Assembly: GCA_003117195.1 (NCBI GenBank)
Contig: BDSI01000035.1
Coordinates: forward strand, 866,001-930,000
Length of the DNA stretch: 64,000 bases
Reading direction: 5' to 3'
Source: Eudorina sp. 2006-703-Eu-15
Lineage: Eukaryota; Chlorophyta; Chlorophyceae; Chlamydomonadales; Volvocaceae
Shown here one piece after another: positions 21,901 to 31,223 of this stretch (its first letter is position 1; each line of letters begins with the position of its first letter). The notes beneath the pieces are model-generated. The model worked only from the letters and a program-made list of their open reading frames with translations, was not told the origin of the DNA and did no database searches. A program made the position numbers and the translations under genes.

Positions 21901-24900
21901 GAGAGGTTGCGGGCGGGTTCGCGGGGGTCTGGCGGGGAAGGGCGCAGCGCAGGGCGGCTTTGGGAGCGGCGTAAGAGGCAGGGCAGGCTGAAGAGGCTTC
22001 CAACCTCCCTCCACCTACTGCCACAGTCCCATGGCAAAACCCAAACCCCGCCGCTGCGTGCGGCCCTGCACCCGCTGTGTAACGTACACACCCCATCGCG
22101 TCGCCTCCCCCCTCCCCCTTGGTCGCACCGCTGCCTCATCTTTGCCCGCGTGTCGTTCCCCTCCCACCCCCGCCACCTGCCAGCCCCTTCTCTCACTACC
22201 CCAAACCAACCAGACGCCTTCCTCCCGCTGTCCCCCGCGGCCGCCCAGCCGCCGGCCCCCCCCCCGGGGACCTCCTACCACCACCTCACCTCGTAGCCGT
22301 GGACGGCCGTGGCGGCGGCGCCGCCGCCCGCGCGCTGCGATTGCTGCTGCGGCGACGGCTCGTCGAAGGTCCGACCCACGGAGCTGCCGCCCGTCGTCGA
22401 GTCGGCGCCGGTGCCCACGAGGATGCCGTCGGTGGCAGTGGAGGTGTCCGAGTCGGTGGTCTCCTCGCGGACGGTCTTGATGAAGTAGGTGTAGGTCTGA
22501 GCAAAAGGTCCCGGGTCGGGGGGAGCGGGGAGCGGAACGGGGAGCGGGGCGCACCGGGCCGGGTTTAGGGTTTAGGGTTTAGGGGTTTTAGGGGGTTTAG
22601 GGGTAAGCCTGGCGGACTTGGGTACCTCCTGAAACTCAGTGCGGTTTCGCTGCCTTTGGTGGACAGCTCGATTGGTGCTGCGGTGGAGGCCGAGCGGAGG
22701 AGGCCGAGCGGAGGAGGCCGACGGCCTTACAGGGCGCGAGTTGCAGGCCGAGGGCCCAATCTCGAGGGCGCTATCGGCTCGGGGCATCGAATCGAAGGTG
22801 GATACCTGGTTGATCCTGCCAGTGATTGAGGCATGCATGTTTGAGGGCCATGTCTTGAGGGCGAAATCGGCAGTGACGGCGACAGCAAAAAGAAACCTGG
22901 GCCGCGAGGAGCGAACTCGTGCAAGAGAACTTCGCCGCGAGAAGCAGTGTCCAGCGGGACATGCCACACCCCATGCGTCCCTTCTTAGGCAGACAGCCAG
23001 GCAGACAGCCAGGCAGGCAGGCAGGCAGGCAGAGCAGCAGTGCGTGGCCTGCAAGGGTGTCGTACGCTCACCTGTACGATGTTGGGGTGCGCCAGGGAGG
23101 AGCTGATGGCCGCCTCCATGATCGCCATCTTCTCGCGCTTCTCCGCCCCGCTCATGTTGGCGGGCAACACCATGGTCTTCACCGCCACGTCCGTGCCCCG
23201 CCACACGCCACGGTACACCTTGCCGAAGCTGCCTGTGTATGTGTATTGTGTATGCGTCACCATACGGGGGGACGGGGAAAGGGAGGGGGAGGGGCAAACG
23301 AGGGTGAGTATGGGCGGGCACGGAGCGTCTCCCGCCCATCCGCGATCCAGGGAGGGGCCGCGGATCGGACGTCCAGGGTCCCGGGACGTCCATGTGCCAG
23401 AGAGCCAACCCAGTCACGGACAGCCCCCCCGCCGCCCTTCCGACCCCCCCTCCGACCCCCCCTCCCTTTCACACAGCTGACCCCCTTCTGAACCCCTTCT
23501 GGCCCCACCCCCTTTCTCTCAACCCCCTGCCTTTTCTTAATAAAGACAGCGAAATCGCGAAACAATCATCTTCCCCCCTCCAACACACACAGACGGGGGA
23601 GAGTGCTTCGGCGGTCTCCCGTATGGGGCGGGTTAGCGCCCCCGGCCAGCGTCGGCCCGGCAGATATGTAACGATTCACACGGGCGGCAACGTTCTAGCG
23701 GTAGATGTGGGTTCGAATCCCATCGTCGGTCCCCCGGATGAAATAGGTCGGGGTGTAGAGGGATGGATCCCTGGACAAGCGGCGGCCTTGGAGGAGCTGC
23801 TGGAGCCAAGACTTGGCTTCAAGGAGGCGACTATGCCTCGGCGGACAAATACAGCGCTACTGACAGCGTGTGTACAGTGGAATGAGGAGTGGCTGGCCCC
23901 TGGGCCTCTGAATAATCAGTTGGCTGAAGGACAACAGGAACGCAGCGCTCCTGCGATGATAAGGGTGTACAGGCGCTGGTGTGCGTGCCTGGTGGTAGTC
24001 AAATAACGCGGCTGTAGACCATGCGTCTGGTGGCAAGGGGGCTGTAGGCACCTGGGCTAGTTGAGCTGGCTGATTGACTATCAGGTGGACGCAGTCCTGC
24101 GACGATTACGGTAGGCGGTGAGTACCCCCCTCGATGGGCGGTACAGTGTGGACTAAGTGGACTACGCCCCTCCTCATCAGAGGAGTGCTTCGGCGGTCTC
24201 CCGAATGGGGCGGGTTAGCGCCCCCGGCCAGCGTCGGCCCGGCAGATATGTAACGATACACACACACACACACACACACGCGCGCGCGCACCCTCTCCAA
24301 GGATCTCCATCAGCTTGACGTCCATGGCGCCGGCCGCGGACTGCTTGGTGCTGCGGGTGCCCGTCAGCTGCCGCCGCACCGCCTCGATCCGGTCTGCGGG
24401 GCCGGAAGGGTGGGAGGGTGGGAGCGGGGTTTAGGGCGGGTGGTGGGGGGGCAGGCGGGCGGGGCCGGAAGGAAGAGCCGGCGGGCGGGGCTGCACGGGA
24501 GGAGGGAAGCCTCGGAATGATTCTAGGGTTTCGCTGTTTTGATCGACATGAGGGTGATCGACTTGAGGGGAGGTTGGGGATGGGTGGGTCAGCCCACTTG
24601 CAGCCCCCTCTCTACCCTCCTGCAGGTACACGCCCCTTGGCTCCACCCGTAAGCTGAGCCAACCCCCCTTTTCGGTGGAGGTGACATGTCGCCCTCCCTC
24701 CAGACCACCACCCAGCTGCTCACCCCAGCTCACCCACCCACCCGCCGACGGACTTGCATCACCAGCCACTTCACAATCACGAGCCAACCATAAACCAACC
24801 ATAAACCAACCATAAACCAACCATAAACCAACCACAGACCAACCACGGACCAACCATAAACCCAACCAAACCCGCCCCACACTGCCCAGCCCCCACCCTC

Positions 24901-27900
24901 CCCGGCCCCCCAGCCCCCACCCACCGACGGTGGCGCTCTCCCGCGACAGGCCCGACATGTGGCTGCCGCCGTTTGCCGCCTGCGCCACCAGCCGCCTGTG
25001 CAGCGCACTCTCCTCCGTGCCCTCCCCCACCGCACTCAGCAGCTCGTCCTCTTTGCCAAACAGCTCGATCAGGTTGCGCTGCCGCTGCAGCAGCGCGTCC
25101 ATCACCCGCTTCTCCGCCTCCAGGGTGCGGCGGCCCGCCTCCGCCTCCTCCTTGGCGACGGCCAGTTCCCGGTTCGTTTCCTGGGGGTGGGCGGGCGGGC
25201 GGGCGGGCAACAGCCGCGCGGTCGGTTGTTCTGATTAGGCAGATTAGGCAGGGGTGCGAGGGGCCGAGTAGCGCCTTAAACTTGTGTGCGTGTTGTGTTT
25301 TCGCCGTACACCCTCACCCGCCCGCCTCAACCCCCCCCCCTGGCAATCCGCGGAGTCTGATAACAAGTCCGGATATGTCCGCCCATTTCCCACGCCCCTC
25401 CCCCCCCTCTCCTCTCCCCCCTCCCTCCAAACCCCCACCCACCACTTGTCGCGCCAGGTACTTGACCGCCTGGTGCCGACTGCGCAGCACCAGCCCCACC
25501 AACGTGGCCACCAGCACCGACAGCGCGGTGACCCCCACGATGAGGCCCACGCGCCAGCTGGGCCCGAACCCCCCGGCGGGCTCCACGCAGAAGGTCCAGA
25601 ACATCCAGCCGTACACGTCCACGCGCACGACCTCACACTCCTTGGGATCCGGCAGCTGCGGGATGGGGCGTGGGGTGAGGTGGGGTGCGCGCAGTTGGGT
25701 GGGGTGGGGTGAGGTGGGGTGGGGTGCGCGCAGTTGGGTGGGGTGGGGTGAGGTGGGGTGGGGTGCGCGCAGTTGGGTGGGGTGGGGTGAGGTGGGGTGA
25801 GGTGGGGTGGGGTGCGCGCAGTTGGGTGGGGTGGGATTGAAGCGATCAAAGCCCACCAGCCCGGACAGCAGTGGGCGGGGTTGGGGTAGGGCAGGCGGTA
25901 GGGTGGGGGGTCGGGCATTGAACCAAACGCAATCGCAATTGGGTCGGGCGGTGAACCAAACGCATATGCGCCCTGTGGGCTACGTGGGGGCCCTTGGGTG
26001 GGGGCCCTTGGGTGGGGGCCCTTGGGTGGGGGCCCTTGGGTGGGGGCCCTTGGGTGGGGGCCCACCCACCCACGCACCCACCCACCCACCCACGCACCCA
26101 CCCACCCACCCGCGAGCTCATCGCCAGGTAGGACTGGTTCTCGGCCCGGGGGTCGGGCGCCAGCGTGTACAGCAGGTTGCGTTCCGTAATGAAGCGGAGG
26201 GTGGGCTTGATGGTCTTCCAAGCAAAGACCGCCTGCGGTGCGGTGCGGTGCGGCGGGAGGGGAGGGGGGCGACGACCACCGAGGCGAGGTGGGGGACGAG
26301 GAACGTGCGGGACGAGGGTAAGGGGGAAAGGGGTTGACAGAAAATTGGTGACATATTCATCCTGCGTTGCTGCTGCCAGAGCAAACGTCCCGTGGGGGGC
26401 ACGACGGGGTTGGTGGGAGTTTAGATTTATTGGGATTGGCGGGCATGACTGGCTGCATGCGCTGGCTGCCAGAGCTAGAGGGTCAAGGTCACCTGGGAGG
26501 GCTATCGGACACTCCCGAAGGCCCCACACGCCAGTACACACGCCATTTGCAAACGGCTGACGGAGCCGAAGCGCAGCAGCCAGCAGGGCAACGTCAAAGA
26601 GCAGCAACCGTCGAGCGCACCCTGCGGCCCGCACGGGCGGTTAGTTCCGGTTGGTTGCTGCCAGGAATTCCACGACATACCGTACATCATTCAAACCTAT
26701 TCGGTTACCGTTGTCAACGGTGCCAACGGTCCGCACCCAGCCCAGCCCACTCGCAGGCCGACCCGTGGGTCCCCCGCGTCCACCGGATCCGCCGTACTGC
26801 CGTATACTCACATTGGACCAGCCCCACCACGTCAGGTTGTTGGGGGTGTTGCAGACCTCGGTTGGACAGGCCGAGATTGAGTCTGGGGAAGCGCGAGAGG
26901 GCGAATCCGGGCGGGAGGTGGGGAGAGCGGAGACGAGCATCTTTGGCACTTGAGGGACACGGGTCCTCTTTCCGGTCGCCAGAGCGGTCGGCAGAGACCC
27001 GCGGGTCTGTCCATCATTCGCCCTCTCCCTAAAACACGCACACACACACACATCCCATCGACACCCCATCCACACCCCGTACAAACCCCGTACACGCCCC
27101 GTACAAACCCACACCCTCACCCACACCCCGCCCACGGTGGTGAGAACATCGCAGGTCATGTTGGTTAGTACATGGGCAGTGTTGGTCATGAAGCACACAC
27201 GCACACACTCCCACACCCCCACACCCAGGCACACTCACTCGGCTGCGGCATGTCCCAGTCCCCCGGCGGCAGGAAGATGCTGTACCGGGTGACGAAGGCG
27301 CCCTCCGACAACTCCCCGTCCGAGTACCAGGGGCCCAGCAACACCACCCGCCCGTCCTGGAAGATCGCGTCGATCTCCACCTTGCTACACAGGGGCAGGA
27401 GGACGACGGGGAGCAGGAGCAGGAGCAGGAGCAGCAAGGGGAGGAGGACGGGGAGGACGAGGGCGTGGAGGAGGACCGATGAGGGGCGACGGATGGCTTG
27501 GGTGTACGGCAGTAGTACGGCAGTAGTACACTGGGTCCGGCAGGGTTTCCTCGTTCCTCCCCGGCTCGTTCTTTCCGCCACGCACGCCGCAATGCAGCCC
27601 TGCCTGTCCGGCTTAGTTGTCCCAACGAATAACAAACAATAGCCAACGAAAAAACCGCCCAGCGCATAACCATGAGAACGGGGCAGGGCCGGGCCCTCCT
27701 AACCCCGTCGCGCCGCGCTCTCCCTCTCCCCCACTGGCCCCTCGAGGTGCGGCACGTCACCCACAAGCTGCTCCGGTTGGGGTTGAGCATGTCCAGCCCC
27801 ATATCAAAGTCCTTCAGGATCTTGGGCCACATCTCCGCGGTGATGTTACCCGTCGCGTTCATCCAAGCTGCGACAAGGGGGAGCGGGAGGGAGGGAGGGA

Positions 27901-30800
27901 GTTAAAAAGAACAGCCCAGACACACCCAGCCCGGCGACAAATATGTACAAACGATTATTACCGGGAGGGAGGGAGGGAGGCAGGGGGGGACAGAGCGGGG
28001 AGGGGAGGAGGAGGTTTGATGTCAACAACTTCAAACAGCCAGTGCACAACCAGGCCCAGCCCGGGAGGGAGGGTGGAACAACTACTACGCAACCGATTAT
28101 TTTTCGCGGTTTCGCTGTCTTAATTGACACAGAGGGTGGAACAGCCGATGAGGGGCACATGCGCGGGGCGAGATGACGGGTGGGGAGGTGATCCATGCAA
28201 ACATGAAAGATGAGGGTGTGAGGGAGGGCACCCGGCCTCAGGTGGCAGATGACCTGGCGGAGGGGGACAGGCGGGGCGGGGCGACAGCGGGCCGAACGGA
28301 TCGGATCAAACGCGGCCCGCTGTCCAGCAGGCCACCGCCGCAGCGCGAACAGATCGCGAGGACACCTCGCGCACGGTCCCGCACCGCACCGCACCGCACC
28401 GCACGGTCCCGCACCACACCGCACCGCACCGCACCACACCAGATCGCGTCCAAACTGGGCCGGCGCGTGGGTGCGGTGGGGTGGGGTGCGGTGCGGTGCG
28501 GGACCGTGCGGGACCGTGCGCGAGGAGGCGCACCTTTGCCGGCCAACCGCCAACCGCCAACGGCCCACAACGACCCACATTGAAGCCCTGTACTAACGCG
28601 GGCGCTAACTACACACGCACATGGGCAGCCCCCGCAGCGCGTGCGTCGTACGGCACTCACGCATCGCCATGGATCCTACGATGCCGTACGGACAGAGCTC
28701 AACCTGGTAGTACTTGTTGGTCCTGCGGGCCGCCGGGCGTTGCAGGCGCAGGCGGGGAGCGTGGTGTGCCGGCAGTTGTACGGGCATGACAAACACGCGT
28801 GGTGGCAAGAACCCGTCGGTCACTCGCCAGCCCGGTGTGGTTCCGGAGCGTATTCCTCGACTCCCTTGTTTTTGTGTGTGTTGATTGATGAGAATGTGTT
28901 CGTTGGCTGTCAACGAAGAGTTACGGTGACATGCTGCAAGCACCCAACCCCGCATACACCACCCGGCGTCCTCCCTTGGCGGTGCAACCTGCCCGCCACC
29001 GCCACTGCCCTCCCCGACAACTGCCACCGCCCTTCCCGGGTGACGCTACCGCCCCAGTCTCCCTTTGCCAGTCTCCCACCACACAGGTTTTCGGCTCCTG
29101 ACCCGCCCCGCGGAGCCCCAGTGCTCCAAGGCCTCCCACCACCCCACCGCACCCCACCACTCACTGATAGATAGCATCCGAGAAGACAGGAAAGCTCTCA
29201 TTCACTGTGGGCCAGTGCGGTTGCTGCGCGGGGAGGGCATTCCAAGGGGCGGGGCGGGGCGGGGGTACAGGAAATTGGTAAACATTTTCAAACGGGGCGG
29301 GGCGGGGCGGGGGGGAACACCGGGTCCATGGCCGGGTCCATGGGCGGGTCCAGGGGCGGGTCTAGGGGATCGGGGATCGTAGGGCCCACGAGGTCAGACG
29401 TCCCCACATGACGCACGCAAAAGCAACCAACCCGGCGTGCGGCCGCTGTGCGAACAAAAAGGACGCTGGAGCTCCTGCAGCCGTGCAGTAGCCACCAGGA
29501 ATCAAGGATCATTCCACAGGCGCGAGCCCCACGGCCTGCCTGCCTGTGTGCGTGTGTGTGGTGGTGGGGGGGGGCCGGGGGGGCGGTTTCGCTGTCTTTA
29601 TTGACAATAAGGGGGGCCGGGGGGCAACTGTCTCCATCCGCACAAGCTCCGGCGCCACACAGGCCGCACACCGTTCCCCCGATGTATGCGTGGGCGCACG
29701 CCTCAACCGTTGTTGGTTGTTCGCCCAACCGTCCCCAACCGCTCGTTAACCATCAAAACCGACCAGATGTACGAGGTTCGCCAGGCTCATCATGGGGGAC
29801 ATCAGGTGGTCCAGGACCGTCTCGATGGCGCGGGCGGAGGACCGGGCCACGTCCGCGGCCGCTCGCCGCGCGTCCTGGTTGACGGACCGGGCGTACAGGA
29901 TGGCGCCCGTCACGGCTAGCGCCTCGAAGACCACGAACACCGCGAGGGAGATCCACACGTAGCTGGGGATGCGGAAGCGGCAGCACTGGCGGGAGGTGGG
30001 AGGGGGTGGCAGACGGCGGAAAGGCCCGGGGGAACAGAGACCGGCGCGCGCGGCGCGGGAGGAAGGGCCGGGGGGGGGGGGGCAGCCCAGAGCATGAGCG
30101 GGGGAAAGTGAATTGAACGAATTAACCAAATTACCAAAATTTACATCGCGAGGGGTGGGGGGCATGTGGGGCGTGGGGTGTGAAGCGGGGCGTTGTGCCC
30201 CTGGAGGAGGCGATGGGAGGTTGCGGGGGTTGAGAGGGAGCGGGCGAGAGTGGAGGAGGGGGCGGGGCCTCGGTGACCGGCCCGCAGCTCGCAACGGGCC
30301 GCGTGTTGGTGCGAAGCGGGGAACGGGCGGGAGCGACGCGGGGCGACCGAAGGGGTGAGTCAGACCATTGTTTGAGCTGCCTTGCTCACAAATGCTGGAA
30401 GATGATTTCCGTCTGCAGATTTATCGTGGTAAAGGGCTAGGCTTCCATCCCTGTCCGAGAACAAGGGAGGTCGCCACTTCTTGTTGGACATGGAACTCCT
30501 AAGGCAACTCACTCGCGGCCGTGTGACTGGGACCATAGAGGCCTTGCAATCATCTTGCTCCACAGGAGGAGAAGCACTTGAGTCCGAAGGCCGGATAACG
30601 GCTTCGTTTTCAGGCTTGGAAGGTGGCGCCGCGTTCGTCATCGACTCGTCAGACTCCCGTTTAAGCTTCCCACCAGCAACCATGGGTGCCGTCTCAAAGT
30701 TTGCGACGCTAATGACTGTTGCATCCTCAGTGATTATCCCAACATGGCTACCAGTGACAATGGTGCTTGCACCAGGCAGGGGATCCGCGGTGACATTCAT
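17498..30800 (-). CDS. CHASE-domain transmembrane TKL-type protein kinase, 20 exons
   Basis: Exons 5'->3': 30800-30390, 29985-29760, 29204-29165, 28722-28661, 27867-27761, 27380-27239, 26882-26812, 26232-26110, 25655-25446, 25180-24925, 24393-24292, 23232-23072, 22496-22290, 21869-21696, 21381-21256, 20787-20763, 20191-20096, 19654-19528, 19097-18950, 17725-17498 (about 1013 aa, every phase agrees). Cytosolic N-terminus 1-137; TM1 about 146-169; CHASE-like ectodomain to about 429; TM2 about 430-451; coiled coil about 465-545; kinase about 577-900; acidic, Pro-rich tail. Catalytic marks: GEGSFGKVYRG, Lys602 in VAVK, HGDLKARN at about 760, DFG with Asp786, APE at about 815. It should be an active Ser/Thr or dual-specificity kinase sensing an extracellular ligand. 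A Ser/Thr/Gly/Gln-rich insert of about 55 aa (exon 13) splits the N-lobe. Least certain: the first exon start and the final splice to 17725. Confidence 0.82.
18855..18919. repeat. CAGG/CGGG tetranucleotide repeat in last kinase intron
   Basis: GGCAGGCAGACAGGCGGGCGG-type repeats follow the donor at 18949. If read through they encode a meaningless ACLPACLPARPP tail. This supports splicing at TCG|GTGGGT rather than reading on to the stop at 18470. Confidence 0.85.
19165..19352 (+). mobile_element. Truncated retroelement 3' end with long (ATTC)n tail
   Basis: CTGCCTATCCCTTTGTG and CCCTGGTATA...GATCCCTTTTGGGGTCCGCTGTAAC match two separate parts of the 9101-9400 element (internally deleted). A run of about 27 ATTC units follows, 19243-19350. 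It sits in the kinase intron 19098-19527. The pure tail right after the conserved 3' end suggests a fairly recent insertion or tail expansion. Confidence 0.7.
20380..20433 (+). mobile_element. Short retroelement 3' end fragment
   Basis: ACACCGTTGATCCCTTTTC then GGGGCCCGCTGTAACGTTG and TTCATTCAT matches the 3' end of the element at 9101-9400 and 19165-19352. It lies in kinase intron 20192-20762. Confidence 0.6.
20841..21074. repeat. 30-bp tandem repeat, 7 full copies plus a partial
   Basis: Units of exactly 30 bp start at 20841 and every 30 bp to 21051, containing TTGACACGGAAAGGAAACCG or its TTGACATGG variant. The C/T variant order is C,C,C,T,T,T,C,T. The array lies in the kinase intron 20788-21255. 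There are no spacers, so it is not CRISPR-like. Confidence 0.95.
22561..22603 (+). repeat. Interstitial telomere-type repeat (TTTAGGG)n
   Basis: GGGTTTAGGGTTTAGGG continues into TTTAGGGG, TTTTAGGGGG and TTTAGGGG. This is the plant and Volvox telomere unit, with one TTTTAGGG-like variant of the Chlamydomonas type. It lies in kinase intron 22497-23071, 65 bp from the exon at 22496. Confidence 0.9.
22803..22845 (+). pseudogene. Fragment of the 5' end of 18S rRNA
   Basis: From 22803, TACCTGGTTGATCCTGCCAG (then T) is identical to the universally conserved first bases of eukaryotic 18S rRNA. It is followed by GATTGAGGCATGCATGTTTG. This resembles the downstream 18S segment GATTAAGCCATGCATGTCTA after loss of the intervening 10-20 bases. 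Similarity to 18S stops after about 22845. It is antisense to the host kinase gene and lies in intron 22497-23071, so it is not a functional rRNA gene. Confidence 0.8.
23601..24258 (+). mobile_element. 77-bp direct repeats flanking a 505-bp body with a tRNA-like segment
   Basis: A 77-bp sequence starting GAGTGCTTCGGCGGTCTCCC occurs at 23601-23677 and again at 24183-24258, with two or three differences. Both copies end GGCAGATATGTAACGAT. Between them, at 23694-23735, lies CTAGCGGTAGATGTGGGTTC followed by GAATCCCATCGTCGGTC, which resembles a D-loop joined to a T-arm with an RNA polymerase III B box. The layout recalls a TRIM element or a SINE dimer. All of it is inside kinase intron 23233-24291. 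Confidence 0.5.
24778..24860. repeat. AACCATAAACC 11-bp repeat
   Basis: About seven near-perfect units of AACCATAAACC, with CACAGACC/CACGGACC variants, in kinase intron 24394-24924. Confidence 0.9.
25673..25834. repeat. 39-bp GT-rich minisatellite, 4 copies
   Basis: GCGCGCAGTTGGGTGGGGTG recurs at 25687, 25726, 25765 and 25814, separated by GGTGAGGTGGGGT stretches. It is in kinase intron 25656-26109. Confidence 0.9.
25984..26062. repeat. 15-bp GGTGGGGGCCCTTGG repeat
   Basis: Five to six tandem copies of GGTGGGGGCCCTTGG are followed at once by CCCACCCACGCAC repeats, giving an inverted GGTGGG/CCCACC arrangement. It is in kinase intron 25656-26109. Confidence 0.9.
28376..28517. repeat. Inverted GCACC/GGTGC pentamer arrays
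   Basis: (CCGCA)n-type runs at 28376-28440 are mirrored by (GGTGCG)n runs at 28468-28517. They could form a long stem in DNA or in the unspliced kinase transcript (intron 27868-28660). Confidence 0.8.
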
Positions 30801-30929
30801 AATAAGTCACAGTTGAATGCAAAAAGGTGCACCTCGTTGAATCTGCTATAAAGGAAGCCTGGGCCGTTGTGAAGGTTAAGTTTTGATTAAATCATACAGT
30901 GTCGATTAAGCAATGAGGAATGTGTCCTG

Positions 30930-31223
30930 ATGTTAAGGCTGCACAGGTTTGTCCGAGTCGCAGCTCGCAGGGTTGTCGCACGTGCAAGTACGGCATTCTC
31001 AACTCGTAACTCGGGGAAGCCATAACTAGATATGGCAGTCCGAATGTCCGGGAATGTTGTTGCCTTTAGGGCGAATGCTGAAAATAAAGTCATGAATTCC
31101 GGTGAGGTCGGTCGAGCTCTCGAGCACAGAGCAAAGAACCTCTTCAAAAGTCAGCTACGAAATTATTTTCGCAAACATATTTTGTCTAATCCACGCCTGA
31201 AAACGGGGAAAACGGTGAGTTAG
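30930..31223 (+). CDS. Possible small protein with mitochondrial-type leader, interrupted by in-frame stop
   Basis: ATG at 30930 opens a 31-codon frame, MLRLHRFVRVAARRVVARAS..., Arg-rich and free of acidic residues like a mitochondrial presequence. It ends at TAA 31023-31025. The same frame reopens at ATG 31032 and runs to 31223 (MAVRMSGNVVAFRANAENKV..., basic). A GT...AG segment of exactly 24 bp (31006-31029) contains the stop and would leave the frame intact, but it is far shorter than normal introns. A donor-like GGTGAG at 31212-31217 could end an exon. The ORF starts 129 bp from the kinase ATG on the opposite strand. I do not recognise the product, and the opposite strand is also open, so this may be chance. 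Confidence 0.3.

Larger units (their letters stand above)
18950..24393 (-). other. TKL-type protein kinase catalytic domain
   Basis: Nine exons give all kinase subdomains: LMEILGEGSFGKVYRGVW (I), DVAVKTM (II), REKMAIMEAAISSSLAHPNI (III/IV), VRLVLEYCDRGCL (V), ADVLHGDLKARNVML (VIb), KVADFGLAV (VII), GTLTHMAPELL (VIII), KAADVYAFGITLWELFTGG (IX), RPGFPPFVPEAYLRLAEECW (X) and RPSFEAILERL (XI). HGDLK in place of HRDLK, with Asn kept, is common in plant and algal TKL/Raf-like kinases and in active kinases. Confidence 0.85.
25446..29985 (-). other. CHASE-like extracellular sensor flanked by two membrane segments
   Basis: Exon 2 (29985-29760) encodes hydrophobic VWISLAVFVVFEALAVTGAI, then a long amphipathic helix (ARSVNQDARRAAADVARSSA). 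Exons 3-8 encode FPVFSDAIYQ, VELCPYGIVGSMAM, NITAEMWPKI, VVLLGPW...TRYSIFLPPG, NNLTWWGWSNVS, and RNLLYTLAPDPRAENQS. Exon 9 adds VDVYGWMFWTFCVEPAGGF and TM2 (VGLIVGVTALSVLVATLVGL). The order and spacing match CHASE domains, including the L.P.G.V signature and a W..V.P.GG.. strand before TM2. Several N-x-S/T sites fit an extracellular location. Confidence 0.65.
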
